In this document: positions 8,751 through 16,619 of the stretch, one piece after another
Position numbering within the stretch: position 1 is the stretch's first letter
Layout of the letters: each line of letters begins with the position of its first letter
Source of the DNA: Actinoplanes solisilvae
GTDB taxonomy: Bacteria > Actinomycetota > Actinomycetes > Mycobacteriales > Micromonosporaceae
Assembly: GCF_003999975.1 (NCBI RefSeq)
Contig: NZ_RJAC01000034.1
Coordinates: 1-64,000 of the forward strand
Reading direction: 5' to 3'
DNA length: 64,000 nt
The notes under the pieces: generated by a model
Told to the model about the DNA's origin: nothing
What the model saw: only the letters and a program-made list of their open reading frames with translations
The model's database searches: none
Translations under genes and position numbers: made by a program

Positions 8751-9218
8751 CTAGTCGCGCTGCTGCGCGGGCATGTGCAACGGGACCCCGAACCGGTTGA
8801 AGGCGTTCATCAGGGCGACCTGCACGACCAGCGCGCCGAGTTCCTCGTCGGTCAGGATGTTGCGGACGCCCGCCCAGACGGGCTCGCTGACGCCGTGTTC
8901 GGTGAGCTTGGTCGCGGCTTCGGCGTACTCGAGTGCCGCTTGCTCGGCCGGGGTGAACAGCGTCGACTCACGCCATGCGCTGAGTTGGAGGATGCGGTCG
9001 AGTTTCTCCCCCGCGTCCAGGGCGTCGTGGCTGTGCAGGTCGATGCAGTGCACGCAGTGGTTGAGCTGCGAGACGCGCAGCTTGATCAGTTCGCGCAGGG
9101 TCGGGTCGAGTGGTGAGTCGAGGATGGCCTGGTCGGCGGCGTACAGCGCTCTCGCGGCCTTGGGGGCGGCGGTCCGCAGGTCGAGCCGGGGCCGGGTGGT
9201 GTGCACGGGTGTGGACAT
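8751..9218 (-). CDS. Carboxymuconolactone decarboxylase/AhpD-like protein
   Basis: 155 residues; all-helical CMD domain with the redox motif LNHCVHCIDLHSHDA (CxxC with trailing His) near residue 55 and the AhpD-like signature ILTDEELGALVVQVALMNAF. Such proteins act as thiol-dependent peroxidase partners or gamma-carboxymuconolactone decarboxylase relatives; CxxC...H favours the AhpD (antioxidant) branch. It is 42 bases downstream of an NmrA-like gene and probably cotranscribed with it, under a promoter shared divergently with the Rrf2 regulator. Confidence 0.85.
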   Translation of the reverse strand: MSTPVHTTRPRLDLRTAAPKAARALYAADQAILDSPLDPTLRELIKLRVSQLNHCVHCIDLHSHDALDAGEKLDRILQLSAWRESTLFTPAEQAALEYAEAATKLTEHGVSEPVWAGVRNILTDEELGALVVQVALMNAFNRFGVPLHMPAQQRD

Positions 9219-9260
9219 GACTGCTCCTGAGGTCGTTGAGGGAAGGGAAGAGCCGGGGAC

Positions 9261-10010
9261 TCACGAGGCCTGCGAAGCGGACCAGTCATCGAAGGTCGTC
9301 CGGCCGATGCGTGCCTCGCCGAGCGGCACCAGTGAGTCGCGCACGATCGGCACGCCGAAGTAGCCGGCTGTCGCGTCGGTTCGGACGGGCCGGACGTCAC
9401 CCTGCGCGGCTAGGACCGGGCGAATGAAGCGTGCGAAGGAATCGCGTTCCGGGCCGGCAATCTCGACCACCCCGTCTCGCGGGGTGGAGGAGACGACCTC
9501 GATCAGGGCGGCGGTGACGTCTGCGGCGGCGATCGGCTGCAGGTCGGCGGCCGGCAGCACGATCTCGTCGTCACGGACCATGCCGGCCCCCATTGCCGGC
9601 AGGTTCTCGAAGAACTGCGTGGACCGGACCGTGGTGAAGGAGAGGCCCGAGCCGGCGACGAGTCGTTCCTGGGCGGCCTTGGCGTTCAGGTAGCCGGGAT
9701 GGGAGAGCCGGTCGACCCCGACGATCGAGAGCAGCACGTGATGCTGCACCCCGGCATCGCGTCCGGCATCGAGCAGGGTACGGGTGGAGGTGGTGAAGAA
9801 GTTCATCACCTCCTCCGGATCGAAGACCACCCGGTTGGTCACATCGATGACGACGTCTGCGGCCTGGAGCGCGTCCTTCACTCCTCGGCCCGTGATGGTG
9901 TCGAAGCCGGTCTCCGGCGCGGCGGGCACGGCATCGTGGCCCCGCGCACGCAGTAGGGCGACGACTTTCGAGCCGATCAGGCCGGTTCCTCCGGCGACAA
10001 CGATGCGCAT
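9261..10010 (-). CDS. NmrA-like NAD(P)-binding protein
   Basis: 249 residues from ATG 10010 (MRIVVAGGTGLIGSKVVALL, atypical SDR GxxGxxG). VVIDVTNRVVFD, LLSIVGVDRLSHPGY and NAKAAQERLVAGSGL replace the classical YxxxK by a loose NAK form, as in NmrA/NAD(P)H-azoreductase-like redox sensors. Likely binds NAD(P)H; it may be an oxidoreductase or a redox-sensing protein. Divergent from the Rrf2-family gene and probably regulated by it. Confidence 0.82.
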   Translation of the reverse strand: MRIVVAGGTGLIGSKVVALLRARGHDAVPAAPETGFDTITGRGVKDALQAADVVIDVTNRVVFDPEEVMNFFTTSTRTLLDAGRDAGVQHHVLLSIVGVDRLSHPGYLNAKAAQERLVAGSGLSFTTVRSTQFFENLPAMGAGMVRDDEIVLPAADLQPIAAADVTAALIEVVSSTPRDGVVEIAGPERDSFARFIRPVLAAQGDVRPVRTDATAGYFGVPIVRDSLVPLGEARIGRTTFDDWSASQAS

Positions 10011-10027
10011 GACTCCACCTCTCATTG

Positions 10028-10056
10028 CGGATAACTTTTGTCCGTGATGATATCCG
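10028..10056. promoter_or_regulatory. Dyad in divergent promoter, candidate Rrf2 operator
   Basis: CGGATA (10028-10033) and TATCCG (10051-10056) form a perfect 6-bp dyad with 17-base spacing. It sits in the 59-bp divergent region between the NmrA-like gene and the Rrf2 regulator and is AT-richer than its surroundings. Position suggests the operator of the adjacent regulator. Confidence 0.45.
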
Positions 10057-10069
10057 AGTCAAGTAGGCT

Positions 10070-10549
10070 GTGACCGTGAAGATGACCGGCGGGGTGGAGT
10101 GGGGGCTGCACTGTTGCGTCGTGCTCAGTTCGGCCACCGAGCCAGTTGCGGCGGCCAAGCTCGCGGAGCTGCATGACGTGTCGGCCACCTACCTGGCCAA
10201 ACAGCTCCAACTGCTGTCCCGGGCCGGCCTCGTGCGCTCGGCGCCGGGGCAGTCGGGCGGCTACCTGCTGACACGGCCTGCGACCGAGATCACGGTGCTC
10301 GACGTCGTCGAGGCGATCGACGGGCCACAGCCGGCGTTCCGGTGCACCGAGGTGCGTCAGCGCGGGCCGATGGCGGTTCCCCCGGACCGGTGTGACACCC
10401 CATGCCCGATCGCCGCGGTCATGGATACCGCCGACCGGGCCTGGCGCGAGTCCCTGCGCGCAGTCACCATCGGCGCTATCGCGGCCACCGTCGCCGCCAC
10501 CACGCCGGGCGAGCTGCTCGATCGAGCTCGGGTCTGGCTGTCCGCCTGA
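10070..10549 (+). CDS. Rrf2-family transcriptional regulator
   Basis: 159 residues with GTG start (GTG 10076 or ATG 10082 also possible). N-terminal winged helix with LAELHDVSATYLAKQLQLLS and GLVRSAPGQSGGYLLTRPAT, typical Rrf2. The C-terminal region carries three Cys (FRCTEVRQRG...PDRCDTPCPI), spaced like the [2Fe-2S] or thiol-sensing ligands of IscR/NsrR-type members. This suggests a redox or NO sensor controlling the divergent NmrA/AhpD-like pair. Cofactor not proven. Confidence 0.85.
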   Translation: MTVKMTGGVEWGLHCCVVLSSATEPVAAAKLAELHDVSATYLAKQLQLLSRAGLVRSAPGQSGGYLLTRPATEITVLDVVEAIDGPQPAFRCTEVRQRGPMAVPPDRCDTPCPIAAVMDTADRAWRESLRAVTIGAIAATVAATTPGELLDRARVWLSA

Positions 10550-10664
10550 GTCCACGCGAATGCCGGTCCGGCGTACCAGACGAAGTGTTTCGCCCCGGAG
10601 ACGCTGGGCACGACCCGGCATCTCTACCGCGGATCGAAGATCCCATCGCCCTGGCCAGCCACCT

Positions 10665-10805
10665 GACGAGGAACACCACCAGCACCACCGGGCCTTGTGG
10701 AGAGCCCGGTGCATTGAAAGGTGCACGCCGGGTTCGGGAAGCGGCCCGGGGAAACGGACCAGCCCTACGGGGCTGGCACCGCGACCCGGGCCGACTTCAC
10801 GGACC
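10665..10805 (+). mobile_element. Group II intron remnant (RNA part)
   Basis: The run GGAGAGCCCGGTGCATTGAA at 10699 onward, followed by AGGTGCACGCCGGGTTCGGG, GGCCCGGGGAAACGGACC and CACCGCGACCCGGGCCGAC, has the pattern found just before the maturase gene of bacterial group II introns. It includes the GCCCGGTGCA/TGCACGCCGGG stem. No reverse-transcriptase frame or domain V follows, so only a scrap remains. The rest of 10550-11033 shows no gene; a short frame at 10816 (MKVAFVDAGPAVHHDLDALL) is unassigned. Confidence 0.5.
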
Positions 10806-11033
10806 GTCCGTCGCGATGAAGGTCGCTTTCGTCGACGCTGGTCCCGCTGTCCACCACGACCTGGATGCACTCCTGCAAGCCAGGCGCGCCAGGTAGGGCC
10901 TGAACGGGTCGACCAGCTTTCCACGCGCCGCATTATGGGCACCGACCAGCTCCACGCCTACCTGAACACGCCTTCGACCCGTCCTGGATAGGTGGGCGGC
11001 GCGAGGGCCGCACCGCCGTTCCCTGGCGAGGGC

Positions 11034-11624
11034 TCAGGCGGCGGAGGCATCCGGGCGCAGAGCGGTGACCGAAATTGCGGCCAGGGCCGCGTCGATCCGC
11101 CGCGCGACCTCGTCCGGACGCCCGGCGCCGTCGACTTCACGCAGCAGGCCGCGTTCGCGGTAGATGCCCAGCAGCGGGGTGGTCTCGGCCCGATACACGG
11201 CCTGTCGTTCGCGAATGATCTCCTCGATGTCGTCCGAGCGGCCGCTGTCGTGCGCGCGGCGGACCAGGCGGGTGATCAGCTCCTGTGGCGGCACGGTCAG
11301 TACCACCACCCGCACCGGTGACAGGCCGAGGCCGTCCAGCAGCTCGTCGAGGTAGGCGACCTGCCGCACCGTCCGCGGGAAGCCGTCCAGGACAAACGCG
11401 TCGTCGCGGATCTGTTCCCGGACCATGGCGTTGGTGACATCGTCGGGGACGTATTGTCCGGCGTCGAGATAGCGCTGCGCGGTCCGGCCCAGATCGGTGC
11501 CGCGGCTCACATGCGTACGGAAAATGTCGCCCGTCGAGATGTGCACCGCGCCGACGCGCCCGGCCAGCGCTGCGGCCTGGGTGCCCTTCCCGGCCCCGGG
11601 AGCTCCCAGCAGAATGACGCCCAT
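11034..11624 (-). CDS. adk: Adenylate kinase (short-lid type)
   Basis: 196 residues, ATG 11624 after GAGGAGG. Walker A LLGAPGAGKGTQ, GAVHISTGDIFRTH (AMP site), DAFVLDGFPRTVRQ and RRAHDSGRSDDIEEIIRERQ (short lid with catalytic Arg) define adenylate kinase (ATP + AMP = 2 ADP, cytoplasm). It has no zinc-finger lid. It is not next to secY or ribosomal genes, where actinobacterial adk normally lies, so it is probably a second copy or a related nucleoside-monophosphate kinase. Stands alone, convergent with nothing. Confidence 0.88.
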   Translation of the reverse strand: MGVILLGAPGAGKGTQAAALAGRVGAVHISTGDIFRTHVSRGTDLGRTAQRYLDAGQYVPDDVTNAMVREQIRDDAFVLDGFPRTVRQVAYLDELLDGLGLSPVRVVVLTVPPQELITRLVRRAHDSGRSDDIEEIIRERQAVYRAETTPLLGIYRERGLLREVDGAGRPDEVARRIDAALAAISVTALRPDASAA

Positions 11625-11752
11625 CAGTCCTCCTCGGTGGGCGCGGCGGGCACGCCGCTGCGGACATGCTGCCCAACGTCGCTGCCAGGCCACCTTCTTC
11701 CCGTTCCGGAACGTGTGTTCGCCCACCCGGCGTCGGCGGGCAGAATGCGGTG

Positions 11753-12178
11753 ATGACTGATTTCGACCCGCGCGCCTTGCTCGCCGCTTCACGCCTCGGG
11801 GTGCTGGCCACGCTCAAGCGCAACGGGCTGCCGCAGCTGTCCCCGGTCACCCCGTTCTACGACCGGGCCGCCGAACGCATCTACGTCTCGCTCACCGACA
11901 GCCGCGCCAAGACCGCCAACCTGCGCCGCGATCCGCGGGCCGCCCTCGAGGTCACCAGCCCCGACGGCCGCGACTGGGCGACCGCCGAGGGCACCGTCGA
12001 GCTGATCGGCCCAGGCGTCGACCCGTACGGCCCCGAGGTCGAAGCCCTGGTAGACTACTACCGCCGGGCCGCCGGCGAACACCCGGACTGGGACGAGTAC
12101 CGAACGGTGATGGTCGCCGACCGCCGCGTCCTGATGGTCCTGTCCGTCCAGCACGTGTACGGCCAGACGTTGCGCTGA
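11753..12178 (+). CDS. PPOX-class F420-dependent oxidoreductase
   Basis: 141 residues from ATG 11753 (MTDFDPRALLAASRLGVLATL). Split-barrel flavin/deazaflavin-binding fold: NGLPQLSPVTPFYDRAAERI, SRAKTANLRRDPRAALEVTS, and GTVELIGPGVDP. This is the Rv1155/Rv2074-like family, which in actinomycetes uses F420 (for example biliverdin reduction). Probably cytoplasmic homodimer. Divergent from adk; a hairpin follows its stop. Confidence 0.85.
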   Translation: MTDFDPRALLAASRLGVLATLKRNGLPQLSPVTPFYDRAAERIYVSLTDSRAKTANLRRDPRAALEVTSPDGRDWATAEGTVELIGPGVDPYGPEVEALVDYYRRAAGEHPDWDEYRTVMVADRRVLMVLSVQHVYGQTLR

Positions 12179-12194
12179 CCCCACCACCTCGTCC

Positions 12195-12214
12195 GCAGGA
12201 AGCCTCGTTCCTGC
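12195..12214. terminator. Hairpin after PPOX gene
   Basis: GCAGGAA and TTCCTGC form a 7-bp stem with a 6-base loop 17 bases after the stop at 12178. Plausible terminator without U-tract. The stretch from here to 12515 holds no recognisable gene; a short frame reads VRWDELNLPVAGTAFVLALG and is unassigned. Confidence 0.4.
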
Positions 12215-12515
12215 TTGCCGCGAGCGCGGCGTCCGTTGGGACGAACTCAACCTCCCCGTCGCGGGTACCGCCTTCGTCCTCGCGCTAGGTGGCCTGTGGT
12301 TGCCCGAGGCAACGGTCGCGACGATGGTGAACAGTGTCGTCATCGTCAGCGGTAACCAGCCAGGTAGCACGCTTCGGCCCAGGACGGGCCCATCCTCGCC
12401 GAAGCCGACCGCCCCGAGGGCCACCGACCGCTCGGGCTGAAACTCACGTACCACCCAGACCCTCGCCGGCCGTCGGCCCAACGGGTGTGTCCGAGCCAAG
12501 GCACATTTGCGGAGA

Positions 12516-12925
12516 TCAGCGGACAGCTGTTGCGGTATTGCCTGATGCCGGACGTGTTGGTCGTGGACACAGGGACTGGCTGTATCGAGTGTCGTCGTCG
12601 ACGAAGATCTTCAGCCACGCGATCATCGTGCGGGCGAGGATCGTGCTCGGCTGCCCGATGTAGTTGTGACCCGCACCGGTGACCTCGATGTAGGCGCGCT
12701 CGGTCGCCGCCGGGATGCTGTTGTAGAGGCTGGTCAAGCGAGGCGGCGGGACGAGAGTGTCGTTCTGCATCGCGTAGATCAGCGTGGGAACTCGTTCGCC
12801 GGCGAGACTGCCGGAGGGCAGGTGCGGCGCGTTGCCGATCGCGGCCTGCAGGGTGGACCGCCGCAGAGCGGCGTCGAGGGCACCACCACCGCCCATCGAA
12901 TGCCCGATCACCGCGAGCCGGCGGG
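12516..12925 (-). pseudogene. C-terminal half of a cutinase-like polyester hydrolase (PET-hydrolase family)
   Basis: Reads RRLAVIGHSMGGGGALDAAL, then TLIYAMQNDTLVPPPRLTSL, YNSIPAATERAYIEVTGAGH, MIAWLKIFVDDDTRYSQSLC. These are hallmark segments of actinobacterial polyester hydrolases (GHSMGGGG elbow, NDT Asp, GAxH His, DNDTRY.QFLCP tail). The Ser, Asp and His of the triad are retained, but the N-terminal half is missing. The last residues shift frame: IRQYRNSCPL, carrying the second cysteine of the C-terminal disulfide, is in the next frame. Inactive remnant of a secreted polyesterase gene. Confidence 0.75.
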
Positions 12926-13168
12926 CGGCAACCTGGCCGCAGGCGCGGCCCTGCGCCTACGCGACACCGGCGGTCCACTTCCCCGCACGTTGATACTGGC
13001 CTACCCGGTGCTTCACGTCGCGCTGCCGCCGGTGCCTGCGGAACTCGCCACCAAAGTGAGAGCCCTGCAACCACGTTCAACTTCGGCGCCGAACAGATCA
13101 GGCGCATGAATCTGGCTTATGTGCAGGAGCCGGGCGCGCCGGCGACCGCACAAACATCGCCGGCGTGA
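12913..13168 (+). pseudogene. Fragment of a GDxG/HSL-type alpha/beta hydrolase
   Basis: Plus strand reads EPAGGNLAAGAALRLRDTGG, PLPRTLILAYPVLHVALPPV, then after a one-base shift near 13080 FNFGAEQIRRMNLAYVQEPG to a stop at 13168. It matches the region after the nucleophile in hormone-sensitive-lipase-like esterases (GESAGGNLA, with the Ser codon here Pro). Both the HGGG N-terminus and the Asp/His C-terminus are missing. It begins where the opposite-strand polyester hydrolase fragment ends. Confidence 0.6.
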
Positions 13169-13239
13169 TCGTCACGACCGGCGACGAGCTCGCATCGACC
13201 GAGCGACCACAAACGCTGTCTCGGAAACAAAGCAAGCGT

Positions 13240-13396
13240 TCAGGGCGAGGTCCGGTCGAGTACGACCATGGCGCGATGGTCGGGGGTGCCGGGCTCGGCC
13301 AGGAAAGTCACCAGGCTGTGGCCCGCGGTCCCTTCGATCTGCATGATTTGGAACTGCCAGGTGCAGGTGCCGACCTTCGGCAGGTTCAGGGTCTTG
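13240..13396 (-). pseudogene. C-terminal scrap of an unknown protein
   Basis: Minus-strand reading SKTLNLPKVGTCTWQFQIMQ, then IEGTAGHSLVTFLAEPGTPD and a stop TGA at 13240-13242 looks like the natural end of a secreted or beta-rich protein. It has no start of its own and abuts the terminator hairpin of the DUF305 gene. I do not recognise the family. Confidence 0.35.
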
Positions 13397-13427
13397 GAGG
13401 CCGGGCGAGAGCGTCGCGCCCGGCCTC
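13397..13427 (-). terminator. Strong hairpin terminator of DUF305 gene
   Basis: GAGGCCGGGCG and CGCCCGGCCTC form a perfect 11-bp stem with a 9-base loop, 16 bases beyond the DUF305 stop (13443). Typical actinomycete rho-independent-like terminator with no U-run. Confidence 0.65.
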
Positions 13428-13442
13428 TCGTTCCCGTCAGAG

Positions 13443-14085
13443 TTACTTGAGCATGTCCTTCATCGTGGTGATCTCGGCCTGCTGGTCGGTGACGATCTTC
13501 TCGGCCAGGCGCTTGGCGTCAGGGTTCGAGCCCTGGGCGACCTCGTGCTGGGCCATCTCGATCGCACCTTCGTGGTGGCTGATCATCATGGTGAGGAACT
13601 GCTTGTCGAATGCCGCGCCTTTGGGCGCTCATGAGCTTGTTCATGTCCGCTTCGGTCATCTCGCCGGGCATCGATCCGTGGTCCATGTCGGGCATGGACG
13701 ACGTCATGCTCGGCATCGGCTCGGCCTGTCCCCAAGCGGTCAGCCACTTGGTCATGGTGTCGATCTCGGGATCCTGTGCCTTTTGGATTGTCGCGGCGAG
13801 TTGCTTCACGTCCGTGTCGGCGGCCCGGGAGTCGGCCAGGGCCGCCATCTGGATCGCCTGCTGGTGATGCTTGATCATGGACTGGGCGAACGTGACGTCA
13901 ACGTCGTTGACCGCCGTAACCGAAGACGGTGCCGCGGATGTCGTCATGCCGCTGTGGTCCATACCGGATCCGGACGAGGAGTCGTCTCCGCCGCAGGCGG
14001 ACAGGACAAGCGTGGCGGTGATGGCGGCGCCGGCCAGCAGGCCTCGGCGCAGCACAACGGAGGGCAGCACAGAAGTACGCATCAT
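13443..14085 (-). pseudogene. DUF305 lipoprotein with one frameshift
   Basis: Start ATG 14085 (MMRTSVLPSVVLRRGLLAGA). Lipobox LSACGGDDSSS indicates a lipoprotein anchored outside the membrane. First DUF305 half has DVTFAQSMIKHHQQAIQMAA. Near 13622 one extra base breaks the frame. The second half, GAAFDKQFLTMMISHHEGAI and KIVTDQQAEITTMKDMLK to the stop at 13443, is in the next frame. Both halves keep the HHQQA/HHEGA His-Met-rich helices that bind metal in this ferritin-like family, often copper-associated. Repaired length ~213 residues. Single-base lesion, so possibly a base-call error. Confidence 0.8.
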
Positions 14086-14176
14086 GGGGGTTTGCGACCT
14101 TTCGGGTGTCGAGACGGTGGCGCGCAGAACGAGCCCGGCAGCTGCCTTGGGGCAGCACTGACCGGGGCGGCTCGTC

Positions 14177-14431
14177 CTATATGCGCAGCACCGCCAGCGA
14201 CGTGGCGCGCAATCCCTGATACCGCCAGTGCGGTGGGGCACGCGGAACCCGTGGACCCGCGCTGACCCCGTCACGTGCACGCGCGGAACCGTTGCGGCGG
14301 CTCAGCAGCAGGGCGCTGATCAGCACCACCATGGCAAGGCCACCGAGAATGGCCAGGCAGACACTCCAGGCGTCCATCGCGCCCGTACCGTGGCCACCGC
14401 CGCAGTGGCCGTCAGGGCACGGCGCGGTCAT
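14177..14431 (-). CDS. Small Cys/His-rich membrane protein (DUF6153-like)
   Basis: 84 residues: CPDGHCGGGHGTG near the N-terminus, then one transmembrane helix (VCLAILGGLAMVVLISALLL) and a basic tail. Proteins of this kind neighbour DUF305 lipoproteins in actinomycetes. Family members are usually longer, with an additional N-terminal helix, so this copy may have a lost 5' end or a later start. The C-H pairs suggest metal binding. It is 92 bases upstream of the DUF305 gene on the same strand and likely cotranscribed. Confidence 0.5.
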   Translation of the reverse strand: MTAPCPDGHCGGGHGTGAMDAWSVCLAILGGLAMVVLISALLLSRRNGSARARDGVSAGPRVPRAPPHWRYQGLRATSLAVLRI

Positions 14432-14628
14432 AAGGGTTGCCGCCCCGGTACACCCGCCGCCGGGGTCTGTCCATGGACGACTTTCGGCTCAGCGTCCACG
14501 TCGGAACCCGGTGCGGTGATCGTCTCGCCGAGCTGACTGCGGACCCCGCTGCCACGTCTTCCCCCGCGAACGCGACCTGTGGCACATTGATGCCGCACGG
14601 TGGCCGTCTCGGAGGGACCAAGAACAAC

Positions 14629-16218
14629 ATGGCAGTGACGAAGGTGAGCTTCACGCGACGTCCGGGCCGTGCCGTTCTGCAGCGGGCCGCTGTAGCGGTG
14701 GCCCTCACCGCGGCAACGCTCGCCCTGCCCACCACCGCGCACGCCGAAGCTCCAGGCAGCACCGTGAGGTTCGCGAGGCACATCCCGTCCGCGCCGTGCC
14801 TGCCCGGCGGCGTCACATCAGCGGACGAGAAGATCGCAGATCGCCTGCGCCCGGCGATGACGGGCCGGCGCCTCGGCCGAGCCGTCGCCGGACGTCACAT
14901 CTCCTGCGCTCGAGCGATCGTGGGTCACGTCCGCAGCCTGGGGCTGGGCGAGCGGGCGGCCGTCATTGCCGTGACCACCGCGATCGCCGAAAGCACCTTG
15001 AACAACTACACCGTCGCCGTCGATCACGACAGCCTCGGACTGTTCCAACAGCGCCCTTCCACGGGGTGGGGACGTCCGGCGCAGCTTGTCGACCCCCGCT
15101 ACGCGACCTCCGCCTTCCTCAAAGCGATGATCCGCAAGCACCCCGCCGGCGACTGGACGAGCGGCGACATCGGCCGGATCTCCCAGCGCGTCCAGGGTTC
15201 GGCCTACCCAGGCGCGTACGCGCCCGAGGCATCCGACGCGCATCTGCTCGTCATGACGCTGTGGCCGCGGACCGGGGCCGAGGCCCCCAAGAAGCCACAG
15301 ATCAAGGCTGCGCCGCCGGCTGCGAAGAAGCCGACCGGGCCCTTCCACCGGGTGCTGAGCCAAGGGCCCTCAGCGTTCGCGTCCAGCGGCGCTCAGGACG
15401 AGGTGGTGACGGCCGACTGGGACGGCGACCGGCGCGCTGACCTCGTCAAGGTGGGCCGCGCCGGCACCGTGACGGGCAGGACCGAACTGCAAATCATGAG
15501 TGGGGCCGGCCATTTTCAGCACAGGCTGTTGCACACAGGCACCCTGCTGGGGCCGACCGACGCGCGCCACGCGTTCTCCCTGGCGGACTGGAACAGCGAC
15601 GGACGCCTGGACCTCGTCGTGGTGCTCAAGTCGGGCACCACGAGCGGCCGTACGGAGCTGCGGATCCTCGACGGCGCTTCTGCTTTCCGGCGTTTCCTGG
15701 TCGAGACCGTGACGGTGCTCGACCCGACCGATGAGCGTCACGTCTTCTCGCTGGCGGACTGGAACGGCGACCAGCGCCTCGACCTGATCGTCGTACAAAA
15801 GTCCGGCACTGCCAGCGGGAAGACCGAGGTACAGGTTTTCGACGGCGCGTCGAGCTTCCAGGCCCAGCTGGCGCAGACCTACACGGCACTGGACACTACC
15901 GACGACCGCCACGAGGTAGCGATAGCCGACTGGAACGCCGACCAGCGCCTCGACCTCATCGTCGTGCAGAAGTCCGGCACCACCACCGGGAAGACCGAGG
16001 TGCAAGTGGTCGACGGAGCATCGCACTTCCAACGTTTCGCCCTGCGCACCAGCACCGCGGAGGGTCCTTTGGACGACCGTCATGAGGTGGCGGTCGCCGA
16101 CTGGAACGGTGACGGCCAACTGGAGCTACTTACTGTGCAGAAGTCCGGCACGGCAAGCGGCCGCACCGAGGTTCGCATCCTGGGCAAACTGACCGGAGTC
16201 GGACTTCCCCCGGTCTGA
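14629..16218 (+). CDS. Secreted lysozyme-like/FG-GAP (VCBS) repeat protein
   Basis: 529 residues from ATG 14629, with signal peptide (VLQRAAVAVALTAATLALPT, cut after AHA). Residues ~85-190 contain AIAESTLNNYTVAVDHDSLG and LFQQRPSTGWGRPAQLVDPR, a transglycosylase/lysozyme-like fold seen in actinobacterial secreted proteins (Glu of AESTL as likely acid). From ~250 on there are five beta-propeller FG-GAP repeats with calcium loops of the form DWNxDxRxD (for example ADWDGDRRADLV, ADWNSDGRLDLV). Suggests a cell-wall-active or adhesion protein held by a propeller. Intact; the start choice follows the signal peptide. Confidence 0.8.
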   Translation: MAVTKVSFTRRPGRAVLQRAAVAVALTAATLALPTTAHAEAPGSTVRFARHIPSAPCLPGGVTSADEKIADRLRPAMTGRRLGRAVAGRHISCARAIVGHVRSLGLGERAAVIAVTTAIAESTLNNYTVAVDHDSLGLFQQRPSTGWGRPAQLVDPRYATSAFLKAMIRKHPAGDWTSGDIGRISQRVQGSAYPGAYAPEASDAHLLVMTLWPRTGAEAPKKPQIKAAPPAAKKPTGPFHRVLSQGPSAFASSGAQDEVVTADWDGDRRADLVKVGRAGTVTGRTELQIMSGAGHFQHRLLHTGTLLGPTDARHAFSLADWNSDGRLDLVVVLKSGTTSGRTELRILDGASAFRRFLVETVTVLDPTDERHVFSLADWNGDQRLDLIVVQKSGTASGKTEVQVFDGASSFQAQLAQTYTALDTTDDRHEVAIADWNADQRLDLIVVQKSGTTTGKTEVQVVDGASHFQRFALRTSTAEGPLDDRHEVAVADWNGDGQLELLTVQKSGTASGRTEVRILGKLTGVGLPPV

Positions 16219-16224
16219 GCATCG

Positions 16225-16400
16225 CGGTGCGCTCGCGGTCGTAGGGCAGCTCGTCGACGATGGTGGCCCGCGGCCCGCAGGCGGTGCAGTTGACGAACGG
16301 GTACCGGTAGCGGCGATCCCCGGGATCGAACAGCTCCCGCAGGCACTCGTCGCAGGTGGCCAGGTCGGTGGGAAGACCGGCGAAGGCGGCCTGCGCGAAG
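16225..16400 (-). pseudogene. hypF: HypF fragment (zinc-finger region)
   Basis: Reads AGLPTDLATCDECLRELFDP, GDRRYRYPFVNCTACGPRAT, IVDELPYDRERTAML. This is the first CxxC-x18-CxxC zinc-finger of HypF, the carbamoyltransferase that makes the CN ligands of [NiFe]-hydrogenase. The acylphosphatase domain before and the Kae1-like domain after are missing. It is fused end-to-end with a hydrogenase large-subunit tail, so a deletion removed most of a hydrogenase/hyp cluster. Confidence 0.75.
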
Positions 16401-16408
16401 GCTCCGCC

Positions 16409-16601
16409 CACGGCGGATGACCTGCTCGCACTGGGCGGTGAGCAGCTCGTCGTCGAGGTCGAGCCGGCCGGCGACGAACCGGGCCAGATCGTCTTCGACC
16501 GCGGCCTGGTTCTGCGACGTGGGCGGCACGATACGAGCGCCGGTGATCAGGCCATCGGCGTCCAGGTCGTACCGGTGGTGTGCCCGCGACCGCGAGCACA
16601 C
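16409..16601 (-). pseudogene. [NiFe]-hydrogenase large-subunit fragment
   Basis: Reads YDLDADGLITGARIVPPTSQ, NQAAVEDDLARFVAGRLDLD and ELLTAQCEQVIRR. This is the segment just upstream of the C-terminal DPCxxC Ni-ligand motif of bidirectional/group 3-type hydrogenase large subunits. The junction to the HypF fragment falls exactly before the expected NYDPCISC motif, so the Ni ligands are lost. Remnant of a deleted hydrogenase operon, consistent with the low-oxygen character of the region. Confidence 0.75.
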
Positions 16602-16619
16602 CGTCTCCGTGCTGAACCG

